From: Endomychus coccineus
Taxonomy: Eukaryota > Arthropoda > Insecta > Coleoptera > Endomychidae
Assembly (NCBI GenBank): GCA_958510875.1
Contig: OY294072.1
Span: 3,286,001 to 3,350,000, forward strand
Length of the DNA: 64,000 nucleotides
Reading direction: 5' to 3'
The notes under the pieces were generated by a model. The model searched no databases. It saw only the letters and a program-made list of their open reading frames with translations, and was not told the DNA's origin. Position numbers and translations under genes: made by a program. Each line of letters opens with the position of its first letter. Within the stretch, counting starts at the first letter, position 1. This document shows positions 22,101 through 37,100 of the stretch, piece by piece.

Positions 22101-25100
22101 ATATCTCCAGTTTTCGAGATAAACGTGACAATGTACGAAGCGAACGAATCGTCGATCTAGTTGTTTACATTGGGTATACTAAAATCGATCATCTATCGAC
22201 AAGTACTATGAGTCGGCATATTCAGAAATGTGTTTTGAATTTGAATCTGGGACTAAGAATGATTCTAGAATCCTATTGGCTGAATGCGTACACTCCTGGA
22301 TCTGAAGATGTCATATCTTCTAATTTCGAGATGAACGCGACAATGTACGGAGCGAACGATTCGTCGATCTAGACGTTAACATTTGGTATACTCAAATCGT
22401 TATTAGAACAGCTATCGACATCAACTATGAATCGGCATATTCAGAAATGTGTTTTAAATTTGAATATCGGACTAAAAATGATTTCAGAATACTATTGGAT
22501 ACACGCGTACTCCCCTTGATCTGAAGATGTCATATCTTCAGTTTTCAATATAAACGCGACAATGTACGAACCGAATGAATCGTCAATCTAGACGTTCACA
22601 TTGGGTTTACTCAAATTTTTATTAGAACAGCAATCGACATGAAATATGTGTCGAGATATTCAGAAAAATGGTTTGAATTTGAATCCGGGACTAAAAATGA
22701 TTTTATAATCCTCGTAGCTAAACGCGTACACTCCTGGATCTGAAGATGTCATATCTTCAAATTTCGAGATAGACGCGACAATGTACGAAGCGAACGATTC
22801 GTCGATCTAGACGTTTACATTGGGTATACTCAAATCGTTATTGGAACAGCTATCGCCATCAACTATGATTCGGCATATTCAGAAATGTGTTTTAAATTTG
22901 AATATCGGACTAAGAATGATTTCAAAATCCTCTTGGCTGAACGCGTACTCCTCTGGAACTGAAGATGTCATATCTTCAGTTTTCGAGATAAACGCGACAA
23001 TGTACGAAACGAAGGAATCGTCGATTTAGACGTTTACATTGGTTATACTTAGAACGTTATTAGAACAGCTATCGCCATGAACTATGGGTCGAAATGTTCA
23101 GAAATATGTTTTAAATTTGAATCCGGGACTAAAAATGATAAAAGAAACCTCTTGACTGAACGCGTACACTCCTGGATCTGAAGATGTCATATCTTCAGTT
23201 TTCGAGATAAACGTGACAATGTACGAAGCGAACGAATCGCTGATCTAGACGTTTCATTTGGGTATACTAAAATCGTTATTAGAACAGCTATCGACATGAA
23301 CTATGGTTCGGGATGTTCAGAAATATGTTTTAAATTTGAATACAGGACAAAAATGATTTTAGAATTCTTTCGGCTAAACGCGTACACTCCTGGATCTGAA
23401 GATGTCATATCTCCAGTTTTCGAGATAAACGTGACAATGTACGAAGCGAACGAATCGTCGATCTAGACGTTTACATTGGGTATACTAAAATCGTTATTTG
23501 AACAGCTATCGACATGTACTATGAGTCGGCATATTCAGAAATGTGTTTCGAATTTGAATCTGGGACTGAAAATGATTCTAGAATTCTATTGGCTAAACGC
23601 GTACACTCCTGGATCTGAAGATGTCATATCTTCAGTTTTCGAGATAAACGTGACAATGTACGGAGCGCACGAGTCGTCGATCTAGACGTTTACATTGGGT
23701 ATACTCAAATCGTTATTAGAACAGCTATCGACGTCAACTATGAATCGGCATATTCAGAAATGTGTTTTAAATTTGAATAACGGAATAAAAATGATTTCAG
23801 AATCCTCTTGGCTTAACGCGTACTCCCCTGGATCTGAAGATGTCATATCTTTAGTTTTCGAGATAAACGTGACATTGTACGAAGCGAGCGAATCGTTGAT
23901 CTAGACGTTTCATTTGGGTATACTAAAATCGTTATTAGAACAGCTATCGACATGAACTATGAGTCGACATATTCAGAAATGTGTTTCGAATTTGAATCTG
24001 GGACTGAAAATGATTCTAGAATTCTATTGGCTAAACGCGTACACTCCTGGATCTGAAGATGTCATATCTTCAAATTTCGAGATGGACGCGACAATGTACG
24101 GAGCGCACAAGTCGTCGATCTAGACGTTTACATTGGGTATACTCAAATCGTTATTAGAACAGCTATCGACATCAACTATGAATCGGCATATTCAGAAATC
24201 TGTTTTAAATTTTAATAACGGAATAAAAATGATTTCAGAATCCTCTTGGCTTAACGCGTACTCCCCTGGATCTGAAGATGTCATATCTTCAGTTTCCGAT
24301 ATAAACGCGACAACGAACGAAGCGAATGAATCGTCGATCTGGACGTTCACATTGGGTATACTGAAATCGTCATAAGAACAGCTATTGAAATGAAATATGG
24401 GTCAGGATATTCAGAAAAATGTTCTCAATTTGAATACTTGACTAAAAATGATTTTATAATTTTTTCGGCTGAACGCGTACACTCCTGGATCTGAAGACGT
24501 CATATCTTCAGTTTTCGAGATAAACGTGACAATGTACGAAGCGAACGAATCGTCGATCTAGTTGTTTACATTGGGTATACTAAAATCGATCATCTATCGA
24601 CATGTACTATGAGTCGGCATATTCAGAAATGTGTTTTGAATTTGAATCTGGGGCTAAGAATGATTCTAGAATCCTATTGGCTGAATGCGTACACTCCTGG
24701 ATCTGAAGATGTCATATCTTCTAATTTCGAGATGAACGCGACAATGTACGGAGCGAACGATTCGTCGATCTAGACGTTTACATTGGGTATACTCAAATCG
24801 TTATTAGAACAGCTATCGACATCAACTATGAATCGGCATATTCAGAAATGTGTTTTAAATTTGAATATCGGACTAAAAATGATTCCAGAATCCTATTGGA
24901 TAAACGCGTACTCCCCTTGATCTGAAGATGTCATATCTTCAGTTTTCGATATATACGCGACAATGTACCAACCGAATGAATCGTCGATCTAGACGTTCAC
25001 ATTGGGTTTACTCAAATCGTTATTAGAACAGCAATCGACATGAATTATGGGTGGAGATATTCAGAAAAATGTATTGAATTTGAATCCGGGACTAAAAATG

Positions 25101-28100
25101 ATTTCATAATCCTCGTAGCTAAACGCGTACACTCCTAGATCTGAAGATGTCATATCTTCAGATTTCGAGATAGACGCGACAATGTACGGAGCGAACGATT
25201 TGTCGATCTAGACGTTTACATTGGGTATACTCAAATCGTTATTAGAACAGCTATCGCCATCAACTATGATTCGGCATATTCAGAAATGTGTTTTAAATTT
25301 GAATATCGGACTAAAAATGATTAGAAAATCCTCTTGGCTGAACGCGTACTCCCCTGGAACTGAATATGTCATATTTTCAGTTTTCGAGATAAACGCGACA
25401 ATGTACGAAACGAAGGAATCGTCGATTTAGACGTTTACATTGGGTATACTTAAAACGTTATTAGAACAGCTATCGCCATGAACTATGGGTCGAGATGTTC
25501 AGAAGTATGTTTTAAATTTGAATCCGTGACTAAAAATGATAAAAGAAACCTCTTGACTAAACGCGTACACTCCTGGATCTGGAGATGTCAAATCTTCAGT
25601 TTTCGATATAAACGCGGCAGTGTATGGAGCGGATGTATCGTCGATCTGGACGTTCACATCGAGTACACTAGAATCGTTATTAGATTAGCTATCGACATGA
25701 ACTATGGGTTGGGATATTCAGAAAAATGTTTTAAATTTGAATCCTGGACTAAAACTGATTGTAGGATCCTCTTGGCTGAACGCGTACTCTCCTTAATCTG
25801 AAGATGTCATATTTCCAGTTTTCGAGATAAATGCGATAATGCACGAAGCGAATGCATTGTGTATCTAGACGTTTACATTGAGTATATTAGAATCGTTATA
25901 TGAACAGTTATCGACATGAACTATGGGTCGGGATGGTACCAAATATGTTTTAAATTTGAATCCGAAACTAAAATGAATTTAAAATACTCTTGGGTGGACG
26001 CGTACATTCCTGGATCTGAAGAGGTCATATCTTCAGTTTTCTATATAAACGCGACAATGTACGAAGCGACTGAATCGTCGATCTAGACGTTCACATTGAG
26101 TTTACTCAAATCGTTATTAGAACAGCCATCGACATGAACTATGGGTCGAGATATTCAGAAAAATGTTTTGAATTTGAATCCGGGACTAAAAATGATTTTA
26201 TAATCCTCGTTGCTAAACGCGTACACTCATGGATCTGAAGACATCATATCTTCAGTTTCCGAGATAAACCCGACGATGTACGAAGCGAATGGATCGTCGA
26301 TCTAAACGTTCACATTGTATATACTATAATTGTTATAAGAACAGCTATCGACATGATCTATGGGTCGGCATGTTCAGAAATATGTTTCAAATTTGAATCC
26401 GGGACTAAAAATGATTTTTAAATCCTCTTGGCTGAACGCGTATACTCCTGGATCTGAAGATGTCATATCTTCAATTATCGAGGTAAGCGCGACAATGTAG
26501 GAGGCGAACGAATCGTCGATCTAGATGTTCATATTGGGTATGATTGAATCGTTATTAGAACAGCAATTGCCATGAACTATAGGTCGGGATAATCAGAAAT
26601 ATGTTTTGACTTTGAATCGGGAACTAAAAATGATTTCAAAATCTTTTTGGCTGAACGCGTACACTCCTGGATCTGAAGATGTCATATCTTCAGTTTCCGA
26701 AATAAACGCGACAACGTATTAGGCGAATGAATCGACGATCTGGCCGTTCACATTGGATATACTGAAATCGTTATAAGAACAGCTATTGACATGGACCCTG
26801 GGTCGGGATGTTCAGAAATATATTTCAAATTTTAATTCGGGACTAAGAATGATTTCAGAATTCTCTTGGCTAAACGCCTTCACTCATGGATTTGAAGATA
26901 TCATATATCCAGTTCTCGAGACAAACGCGACAATGTACGACACAAATGGATCGTCGATCTAGACGTTCACATTAGCTATACTAAAATTGTTATAAGAACA
27001 TGTATCGACATGAACTATCTGTCGGCATGTTCAGAAATATGTTTTAAATTTCAATCTGGGACTAAAAATTAATTTAAAATCCTCTTGGTTGAAAGTGTAC
27101 ACTCCTTGATCTGAAGATGTCATATCTTCAGTTTTCGAGATAAACGAGAGGATGTTCGAAGCGAATGGATCGTCGATCAAGACGTTAACATTGGGTATAC
27201 TCAAATCGTTATAAGGAAGAGCTATTGACATGAACTATGGGTCGGGATGTTCAGAAAAATTTTTTAAATTCGATTCCGGGACGAGAGATGGTTTCAGAAT
27301 TTCCTTCGCTAAACGCGTACACTCATGGATCTAGACTTTTAGATTGGGTATACTCAAATCGTTATTAGAACAGCCGTCAACATGAACTATGGGTCGGGAT
27401 ATTCAGGAATATGTTTTAAATCTGAATCCAGGACTAAAAATGATTTTAGAATCCTCTTGGCTGAACGCGTACACTCCTGGCTCCTGGATCTGAAAATGTC
27501 ATATCTTCAGTTATCGAGATAATCGCGAATATGTACGAAGCGAACGAATCGTCGATCTAGACGTTAACATTGGGTATACTAGAATCGTCATGGAAAAGCT
27601 ATCGACATAAACTATGGGTCGAGATGTTCAGGAATATGTTTTGAATTTGAATCCAGGACTACAAATGATTTTGGAATATTCTTGGCTGAACGCGTACACT
27701 CCTGGATCTGAAGATGTCATATCTTCAGTTTTCGAGATTAACGCGGCAATGTACGAAGCAAACGAATTGTCGATCTAGACGTTTACATTGAGTATACTCA
27801 AATCGTTATTAGAACAGGCATCCACATGAACTATGGGTGAGGATATTTCAGAAATATGTTTTAAATTTGAATCCAAGACTGAAAAAGATTTCATAATCCT
27901 CGTAGCTGAACGCGTACACTCCTGAAACAGAAAATGTCATATCTTCAGTTCTCGAGATAAACGCGACAATGTACGAAGCAAACGAATAGCCGTTCTAGAC
28001 GTTCACATTGGGTATACTAAAATCGTTATTAGAACAGCTATCGACATGAACTATGGGTCGGGATGTTACGAATTATGTTTTAAATTTGTATCCGGAACTT

Positions 28101-31100
28101 AAAATGATTTTTGAATACTCTTGGGTGAACGCGTACATTTCTGGATCTCAAGATGTCATATCTTCGGTCTTCGATATAAACGAGACAATGTCGATCTAGA
28201 CGTTCACATTCGGTTCACTCAAATCGTTATTAGAACAGCCATCGACATGTCTAAGAATGATTTTATAATCCTCGTAGCTAAACGCGTATACTCATGGATC
28301 TGAAGATATCATATATTTAGTTTTCGAGATAAACGCGACAATGTACGAAGCGAATGCATCGTCGATCTAAACGTTCAAACTGGATATACTAAAATTGTTA
28401 TAAGAACAGCTATCGACATGAACTATGGGTCGGCATGTTCAGAAAAATATGTTTCAAATTTGAATACGGGACTGGAAATGATTTTAAAATCCTCTTGGCT
28501 GAACGCGTACAATCTTGGATCTGAAGATGCCGTATCTTCAGGCGAACGAATCGTCGATCTGGACGTTTACATTGGGTATAATGAAATCGTTATTAGAACA
28601 GCTATTGTCATGAACTATAAGTCGGGATGTTCGGAAATATGTTTTGAATTTGAATCCGGAACTAAAAATGATTTCGAAATCCTTTTGGCTAAACGCGTAC
28701 ACTCCCGTATCTGGAGATGACATATCTTCAGTTTCCGATCTGAACGCGAAAACGTACGGAGGAGATGAATCGTCGATCTGAACGTTTACGTTGGGTATAC
28801 TAAAATCGTTATTAGAACAGCTATCGACATGTACTATGGGTCGGGATGTTCAGAAATTAGTTTCGAATTTGAATTCGGGACTAAGAATGATTCCAGAATT
28901 CTCTTGGCTAAACGCAAACACTCATGGGTCTGAAGATATCATATCTTCAGTTTTCGAGATAAAAGCGACAATGTGCGAAGCGAATGGATCGTCGATCTAG
29001 ACGTTCACATAAGCTATACTAAAATTGTTATAAGAACAGCTATCGATATGAACCATCTGTCGGCATGTTCAAGAATATTTTCCAAATTTGAATCTGGGAC
29101 TAAAAATGATTTTGAAATCCTCTTGGCTCAAAGCGTACATTCCTTGATCTGAAAATGTCATATTTTCAGTTTTCGAGATAAACGCGAGAATGTACGAAGC
29201 GAATGGATCGTCGATCTGAATGTTCACATTGGGTATACTAAAATCGTTAGAAGAACAGCTATTGACATGAACTACGGGTCGTGATGTTCAGAGAAATGTT
29301 CAAAATTCGATAACAGGACGAGAAATGGTTTAAGAATTTTCTTCGCTAAACGCGTACACTCATGGATCTGGACTTTTAGATTGGGTATACTCAAAGTGTT
29401 ATTAGAACAGCCATCAACATGAACTAAGAGTCGGAACATTCAGGGATGAGTTTCAAATCTGAATCCAGGACTAAGGATGATTTTAGAATCCTTTTGGCTG
29501 AATGCGTACACTCCTGGATCTGAAGATGTCATATCTTCAGTTATCGAGATAAACGCGAATACGTACGAAGCGAACGAATCGTCGATCTAGACGTTAACAT
29601 TGTGTATACTATAATCGTTATTAGAACAGACACTGACATGAACTATGGGTTTGGATATTCAGAAACATGTTTTAAATTTGAATCCAAAACTGAAAAAGAT
29701 TTTATAATCCTCGTAGCCGAACGCGTACACTCCTGAAACTGAAGATGTCATATCTTCAGTTCTCGAGATAAACGCGACAATGTACGAAGCGAACGAATAG
29801 TCGATCTAGAGGTCCACATTGGGTATACTAAAATCGTTATTAGACCAGCTATCGACATGAAATATGGGTCGGTATGTTCAGAAATATGTTTTAAATTTGA
29901 ATTCAGGACTTAAAATGATTCTAGAATCCTCTTGGCTGAACGCGTACACTCCCGGATCTGAAGATGTCATATCTTCAGTTTTCGAGATTAACGCGACGAT
30001 GTAAGGAGCGAACGAATCGTCGATCTAGACGTTCACATTGGGTATACTCAAATCGTTATTAGAACAGCCATCGAGATGAACAATGGGTAGGGATATTCAG
30101 AAATATGTTTTAAATTTGAATCCGGGAATAAAAATGATCTCATAATCCTCGTAGCTAAACGCGTACACTCCTGAATCTGAGATGATCATATCTCCAGTTC
30201 TCGAGATAAACGCGACAATGTACGAAGCGAACAGATCGATGATCTAGACATTTACATTGGGTATACTGAAATCGTTATTAGAACATGAAATATGGGTCGG
30301 AATGTTCAGAAATATGTTTTGAATTCGAATCCGGGACTAGAAAAGATTTTAGAAATCTCTTGGATCTGAAGATATCATATCAGGTATACTAAAATCGTAG
30401 CGAATGAATCTTCGATCTACACGTTTACATTGAGTATACTGAAATTGTTATGAGAACAGCTATCGACATGAACCATGAGTCGGGATGTTCAGAAATATGT
30501 TTCAAATTTGAATACGAAGTGAACGAATCGTGGATCAAGGCGTTTACATTGGGTTTAATCAAATAGTTATTCGAACGGCTATCGCCATGAACTATAGGTC
30601 GGGATGTTGAGGAATATGTTTCAAATTTGAATACGAAGTGAACGAATCGTGGATCCAGGCGTTTACATTGGGTTTAATCAAATAGTTATTCGAACGGCTA
30701 TCGCCATGAACTATAGGTCGGGATGTTGAGAAATATGTCTTGGATCTGAACCCAAGATCAAAAATGATTTTGGAATCCTCGTGGCCGAACGCGTACACTC
30801 CTGGATCTGAAGATTACATATCTCCAGTTTTCGAGATAAACGCGACAATGTACTAGGCGAATGAATCGTCGATCTAAACGTTCAAATTGAGTATACTAAA
30901 ATTGTTATTAGAACAGCGATCGCCATGAACTATGGGTCGTGATGTTCAGAAATATGTTTTGAATTTGATTCCGGAACTGAAAATGATTTTAGGATCCTCT
31001 TGACTAAACGCGTACACTCCTGGATCTGAAGATGTCATATCTACAGTTTTCGATATGAACGCGACAATGTACGATGCGAATGAATCGTCGATCTAGACGT

Positions 31101-34100
31101 TAACATTGAGTATACTGAAATCGTTATTAGAACAGCTATTGACATGAATTATGGGTCGGGATGTCCAGAAATATATTTTAAATTTATATCCGGGACTAAA
31201 AATGATTTTAGAATCCTCTTGGCTGAACGCGTACACTCCTGGATCTGAAGATGTTATAACTTCAGCATTCGAGAAAAACGCGACAAAAAACGAAGCGAAC
31301 AAATCGTCGATCTAGACATTTACATTGAGTATACTAAAATCGTTATTGTCTAATATGCTATCGTGATGAACTAAGGGTCGGGATGTTCAGAAATATGTTT
31401 TTAATTTGAATACGGGTCTGAAAATGATTCCGAAATTCCCTTGGCTGAACGCATATACTCCTGGATCTGGAAATGTCATATCTTGAGTTCTCGGAATAAA
31501 CGCAACAATGTACGAAGCCTACGAGTCGTCGATCTGGACGTTTATATTGGGTATACTAAAACCGTTATTAGAACAGCTATCAACATGGATTATAGGTCGA
31601 GATGTTCAGAAATATGTTTTAAATTTGAATCCGGGACTAAAAATGATTTTAGGATCCTCTTGGCTGAACGTCTACACTCCTGTATCCGAAGGTGTCATAT
31701 CCTGAGTTTTCGAGATAAACTCGACAATGTACGAAGAGAATGAATCGTCGATCTAGACGTTCACATTGAATATACTGAAGTCGTTATCAGAATAGCTATC
31801 AACATGAATTATAATTCGAGATGTTCAGAAATATGTTTTAAATTTGAATCCGGGACTAGAAATGATTTCAGAATCCTCTTGGCTAAACGCGTACACTCCT
31901 GGATTCGAAGATGTCATATCTTCAGTTTTCGAGATAAACACGACAATATACGAAGTGTACGAGTCGTCGATCTAGACGTTTACATTGGGTATACTAAAGT
32001 CGTTATTAGAACAGCTATCAACATGAATTATAGGTCGGGATGTTCAAAAATATGTTTTAAATTTGAATCCGGGACTGAAAATGATTTTAGAATTCTCTTG
32101 GCTGAACTGGTACACTCATGGATCTGAAGATTATTTCCAGTTTTGAGATAAACGCGACAATGTACGACGCGAATGAATCGCCGATCTAGACGTTCACATT
32201 GGGTGTACTAAAACCGTTGTAAGAACAGCTATTGACATGAACTATGTGTCGGAATGTTCAGAAAAATGTTTCAATCCAGGACGGAAAATGATTTCAGAAT
32301 TCTCTTTGCTGAACGCGTACACTCATGGATCTGAAGATGGCATATGTTCAGTTTCCGAGATTAACGCGACGATGTACGAAGCGAACGAATTATCAATCTA
32401 GACGTTCACATTGAGTATACTCAAATCGTTATCAGAACAGCCATCGACATGAACTATGGGTCGGGATGTTCAGAAATATGTTTTGAATTTGAATACAAGA
32501 CTAAAAAAGATTTCATAATCCTCGTGGCTGGATTCGTACACTCCTGAATCTGAAGATGTCATATCTTCAGTTTTCGAGATAAACGGGACAATGTACGAAA
32601 CGAACGAATCGTCGATATAGACATTTACATTGGGTGTACTAAAACCGTTGTAAGAACAGCTATTGACATGAACTATGTGTCGGAATGTTCAGAAAAATGT
32701 TTCAATCCAGGACGGAAAATGATTTCAGAATTCTCTTTGCTGAACGCGTACACTCATGGATCTGAAGATGGCATATGTTCAGTTTCCGAGATTAACGCGA
32801 CGATGTACGAAGCGAACGAATTGTCGATCTAGACGTTCACATTGAGTATACTCAAATCGTTATCAGAACAGCCATCGACATGAACTATGGGTCGGGATGT
32901 TCAGAAATATGTTTTAAATTTGAATCCAAGACTAAAGAAGATTTCATAATCCTCGTAGCTGAACGCGTACACTCCTGAATATGAAGATGTCATATATTCA
33001 GTTTTCGAGATAAACGCGACAATGACGGAGCGGACGAATACTTGATCTAGACATCCACATTGGGTATACTGAAATAGTTATAAGAACAGCTATCGACATG
33101 AAATATGGGTCGAGATATTCAAAAATATGTTTTAAATTTGAATCCGGGACTAGAGATGGTTTCAGAATTTTCTTGGCTAAACGCGTACACTCCTGGATCT
33201 GAAGATGTCATACCTCCAGTTTTAGAGATAAACTCGAAAATGTACGAAGTGAACGAATTGTCGATCTAGACGTTCACATTGAGTATACTCAAATCGTTAT
33301 TAGAACAGCCATCGACATGAACTATGGGTCGGGATATACAGAAATATGTTTTGAATTTGAATACAAGACTAAAAAAGATTTCATAATCCTCGTGGCTGGA
33401 CTCGTACACTCCTGAATCTGAAGATGTCATATCTTCAGTTTTCGAGATAAACGGGACAATGTACGAAACGAACAAATCGTCGATATAGACATTTACATTG
33501 GGTATACTGAAATCGTTATAAGAACAGCTATCGACATGAACTATGGGTCGGAATGTTCAGGAATATGTTTTAAATTTGAATCCGGGACTAGAATTGATTT
33601 AAGAATTCTTTTGGCTAAACGCGTACACTCCTGAAACTGAAGATGTAATTTCTTCAGTTTCCGAAATCAACGCGATGATGTACGATGCGAACAAATCGTC
33701 GATCTGGACGTTTACATTGGGTATACTTAAATCGTTATTGGAACAGTCATCGACATAAACTATGGGTCGGGATATTCAGAAATATGTTTCGAATTTGAAT
33801 CCGGGACTAAAAATTGTTTTATAATCCTCGTAGCTGAACACGTACACTACTGAATCTAAGGATGTCATAATTTCAGTTTCCGAGATAAACGCGACAATGT
33901 ACGAAGCCAACAAATAGTCGATCTAGACATCTACATTGGTTATACTCAAATCGTTATTAAAACAGCTATCGTCATGAACTATAGATTGGGCTGTTCAGAA
34001 ATATGTTTTAAATTTGAATTCAGGACTTAAACTGATTTTAGAATCCTCTTGGCTGGACGCGTACACTCCCGGATCTGAAGATGTCATATCTTCAGTTTTC

Positions 34101-37100
34101 GAGATTAACGCGACGACGTACGAAGCGAAAGAATCGTCGATCCAGACGTTTACATTGGGTATACTCAAATCGTTATTAGAACAGCCATCGACATGAATCA
34201 TGGGTCGGGATATTTAGAAATATGTTTTAAATTTGAATCCGGGACTAAAAATGATCTCATAATACTCGTAGCTGAACGCGTGCACTCCTGAGTCTAAGAT
34301 GATCATATCTTCAGTTCTCGAGATAAACGCGACAACGTACGAAGCAAACGAATCGATGATCTAGACATTTACATTGGGTATACTAAAACCGTTATTAGAA
34401 CATGAAATAAGGGTCGGAATGTTCAGAAATATGTTTTGAATTTGAAACCGGGACTATAAAAGATTTTAGAAATCTCTTGGCTGAACACGTACACTCCTGG
34501 ATCTGAAGATGTCATATCTTCAGTTTCCGAAATGAACGCGACAATGTACGATGCGAATGAATCGTCGATCTAGACGTTCAGATTGAGTATACTAAAATCG
34601 TTATTAGAACAGCTATTGACATGAATTATTGGTCGGGATGTTCAGAAATTTATTTTAAATTTGTATCTGGGACTTAAAATGATTTTAGAATCCTCTTGGC
34701 TGAACGCGTACACTCCTGGATCTGAAGATGTCATATCTTCAGCTTTCGAGATGAACGCGACAACAAACGAAGCGAACGAGTCATCGATCTAGACATTTAC
34801 ATTGAGTATACTAAAATCGTTATTTTCTAATATGCTTTCGTGATGAACTATGGGTCGGGATGTTCTGAGAGATGTTTTTATTTGAATACGAGACTAAAAA
34901 TGATTCTGAAATTCCCTTGGCTGAACGCGTACACTCCTGGATCTGAAGATGTCATATCTTGAGTACTCGAAACAAACGCGACAATGTACGAAACGTACGA
35001 GTCGTCGATCTAGACGTTTACATTGGGTATACTAAAGTCGTTATTAGAACAGCTATCAACATGAATTATAGGTCGGGATGTTCAGAAATATGTTTTAAAT
35101 TTGAATCCGGGACTGAAAATGACTTCAGAATCCTCTTGGCTAAACGCCCATACTCCTGGTTCCGAAGATGTCATATCTTGAGTTTTCGAGATAAACTCGA
35201 CAATGTACGAAGCGAATCAATCGTCGATCTAGAAGTTCACATTGAGTATACTAAAGTCGTTATCAGAATAGCTATCAACATGAATTATAGGTCGAGATGT
35301 TCAGAAACATGTTTTAAATTTGAATCCGGGACTATAAATGATTTTAGAATCCTCTTTGCTGAACGCGTACACTCCTGGATCCGGAGATGTCATATCTTCA
35401 GTTTCCGATATAAACACGACAATGTACGAAGTGGACGAGTCGTCGATCTGGACGTTTACATTGGGTATACCAAAGTCGTTATTAGAACAGCTATCAACAT
35501 GAATTATAGGTCGGGATTTTCAAAAATATGTTTTAGATTTGAATCCGGGACTGAAAATGATTTTAGAATCCCCTTGGCTAAACGCATACACTCCTGGATC
35601 CGAAGATGTCATATCTTGAGTTTTCGAGATAAACTCGACAATGTACGAAGCGAATGAATCGTCGTTCGCATTGAGTATACTGAAGTCGTTATCAGAACAG
35701 AACGGTATATTCAGAAATATGTTTTAAATTTGAATCCAAGACTAAAAAAAATTCCATAATCCTCGTAGCGGAACGCGTACACTCCTGAATCTGAAGATGT
35801 CATATATTCAGTTTTCGATATAAACGCGACAATGACGGAGCGAACGATTAGTTGATCTAGACATTCACATTGGGTATACTGAAATAGTTATTAGAACAGC
35901 TATCGACATGAAATATGAGTCGAGATGTTCAAAAATATGTTTTAAATTTGAATCCGGGACTAGAGATGGTTTTAGAATTTTCTTGGCTAAACGCGTACAC
36001 TCCTGGATCTGAAGATGTCATATCTCCAGTTTTTGAGATAAACGCGAAAACGTACGAAGCGAACTAATTGTCGATCTAGACGTTTACATTGAGTATACTC
36101 AAATCGTTATTAGAACAGCCATCGACATGGAATATGGGTCGGGATATTCAGAAATATGTTTTGAATTTGGATACAAGTCTAAAAAAGATTTCATAATCCT
36201 CGTAGCTGGACGCGTACACTCCTGAATCTGAAGATGTCATATCTTCAGTTTTCGAGATAAACGCGACAATGTATCAAGAGAACGAATCATCGATCTAGAC
36301 ATTTACATTGGGTATACTGAATTCGTTATAAGAACAGCTATCACAATGAAATATGAGTCGGAATGTTCAGAAATATGTTTTAAATTTGAATCCGGGACTA
36401 GAATTGATTTTAGAATTCTCTTGGCTAAACGCGTACATTCCTGGAACTGAAGATGTCATTTCTTCAGTTTCCGAGATCAACGCGATGATGTACGATGCGA
36501 ACGAATCGTCGATCTGGACGTTTACATTGGGTATACTTAAATCGTTATTGGAACAGTCATCGACATGAACTATGGGTCGGGATATTCAGAATTATGTTTC
36601 AAATTTGAATCCGGGACTAAAAAAGTTTCTATGATCCTCGTAGCTGAACACGTACACTCCCGAATCTGAGGATGTCATAACTTCAGATTTCGAGATAAAC
36701 GCGACAATGTACGAAGCCAACAAATAGTCGATCTAGACATCTACATTGGTTATACTCAAATCGTTATTAAAACTGCTATCGCCATGAACTATAGATTGGG
36801 CTGTTCAGAAATATGTTTTAAATTTGAATCCAGGACTTAAACTGATTTTGGAATCCTCTTGGCTGAACGCGTACACTCCCGGATCTGAAGATGTCATATC
36901 TTCAGTTTTCGAGATTAACGCGACAACGTACGAAGCGAACGAATCGTCGATCCAGACGTTTACATTGGGTATACTCAAACCGTTATTAGAACAGCCATCG
37001 ACATGAAACATGAGTCGGGATATTCAGAAATATGTTTTAAATTTGAATCTGGGACTAAAAATGATCTCATAATCCTCGTAGCTGAACGCGTACACTCCTG

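Noticed and set aside
16707..37011. Dozens of 60-232 codon ORFs on both strands
   Set aside because: They are frames of the 219 bp satellite; start, length and lesions vary between monomers, and there is no known domain.
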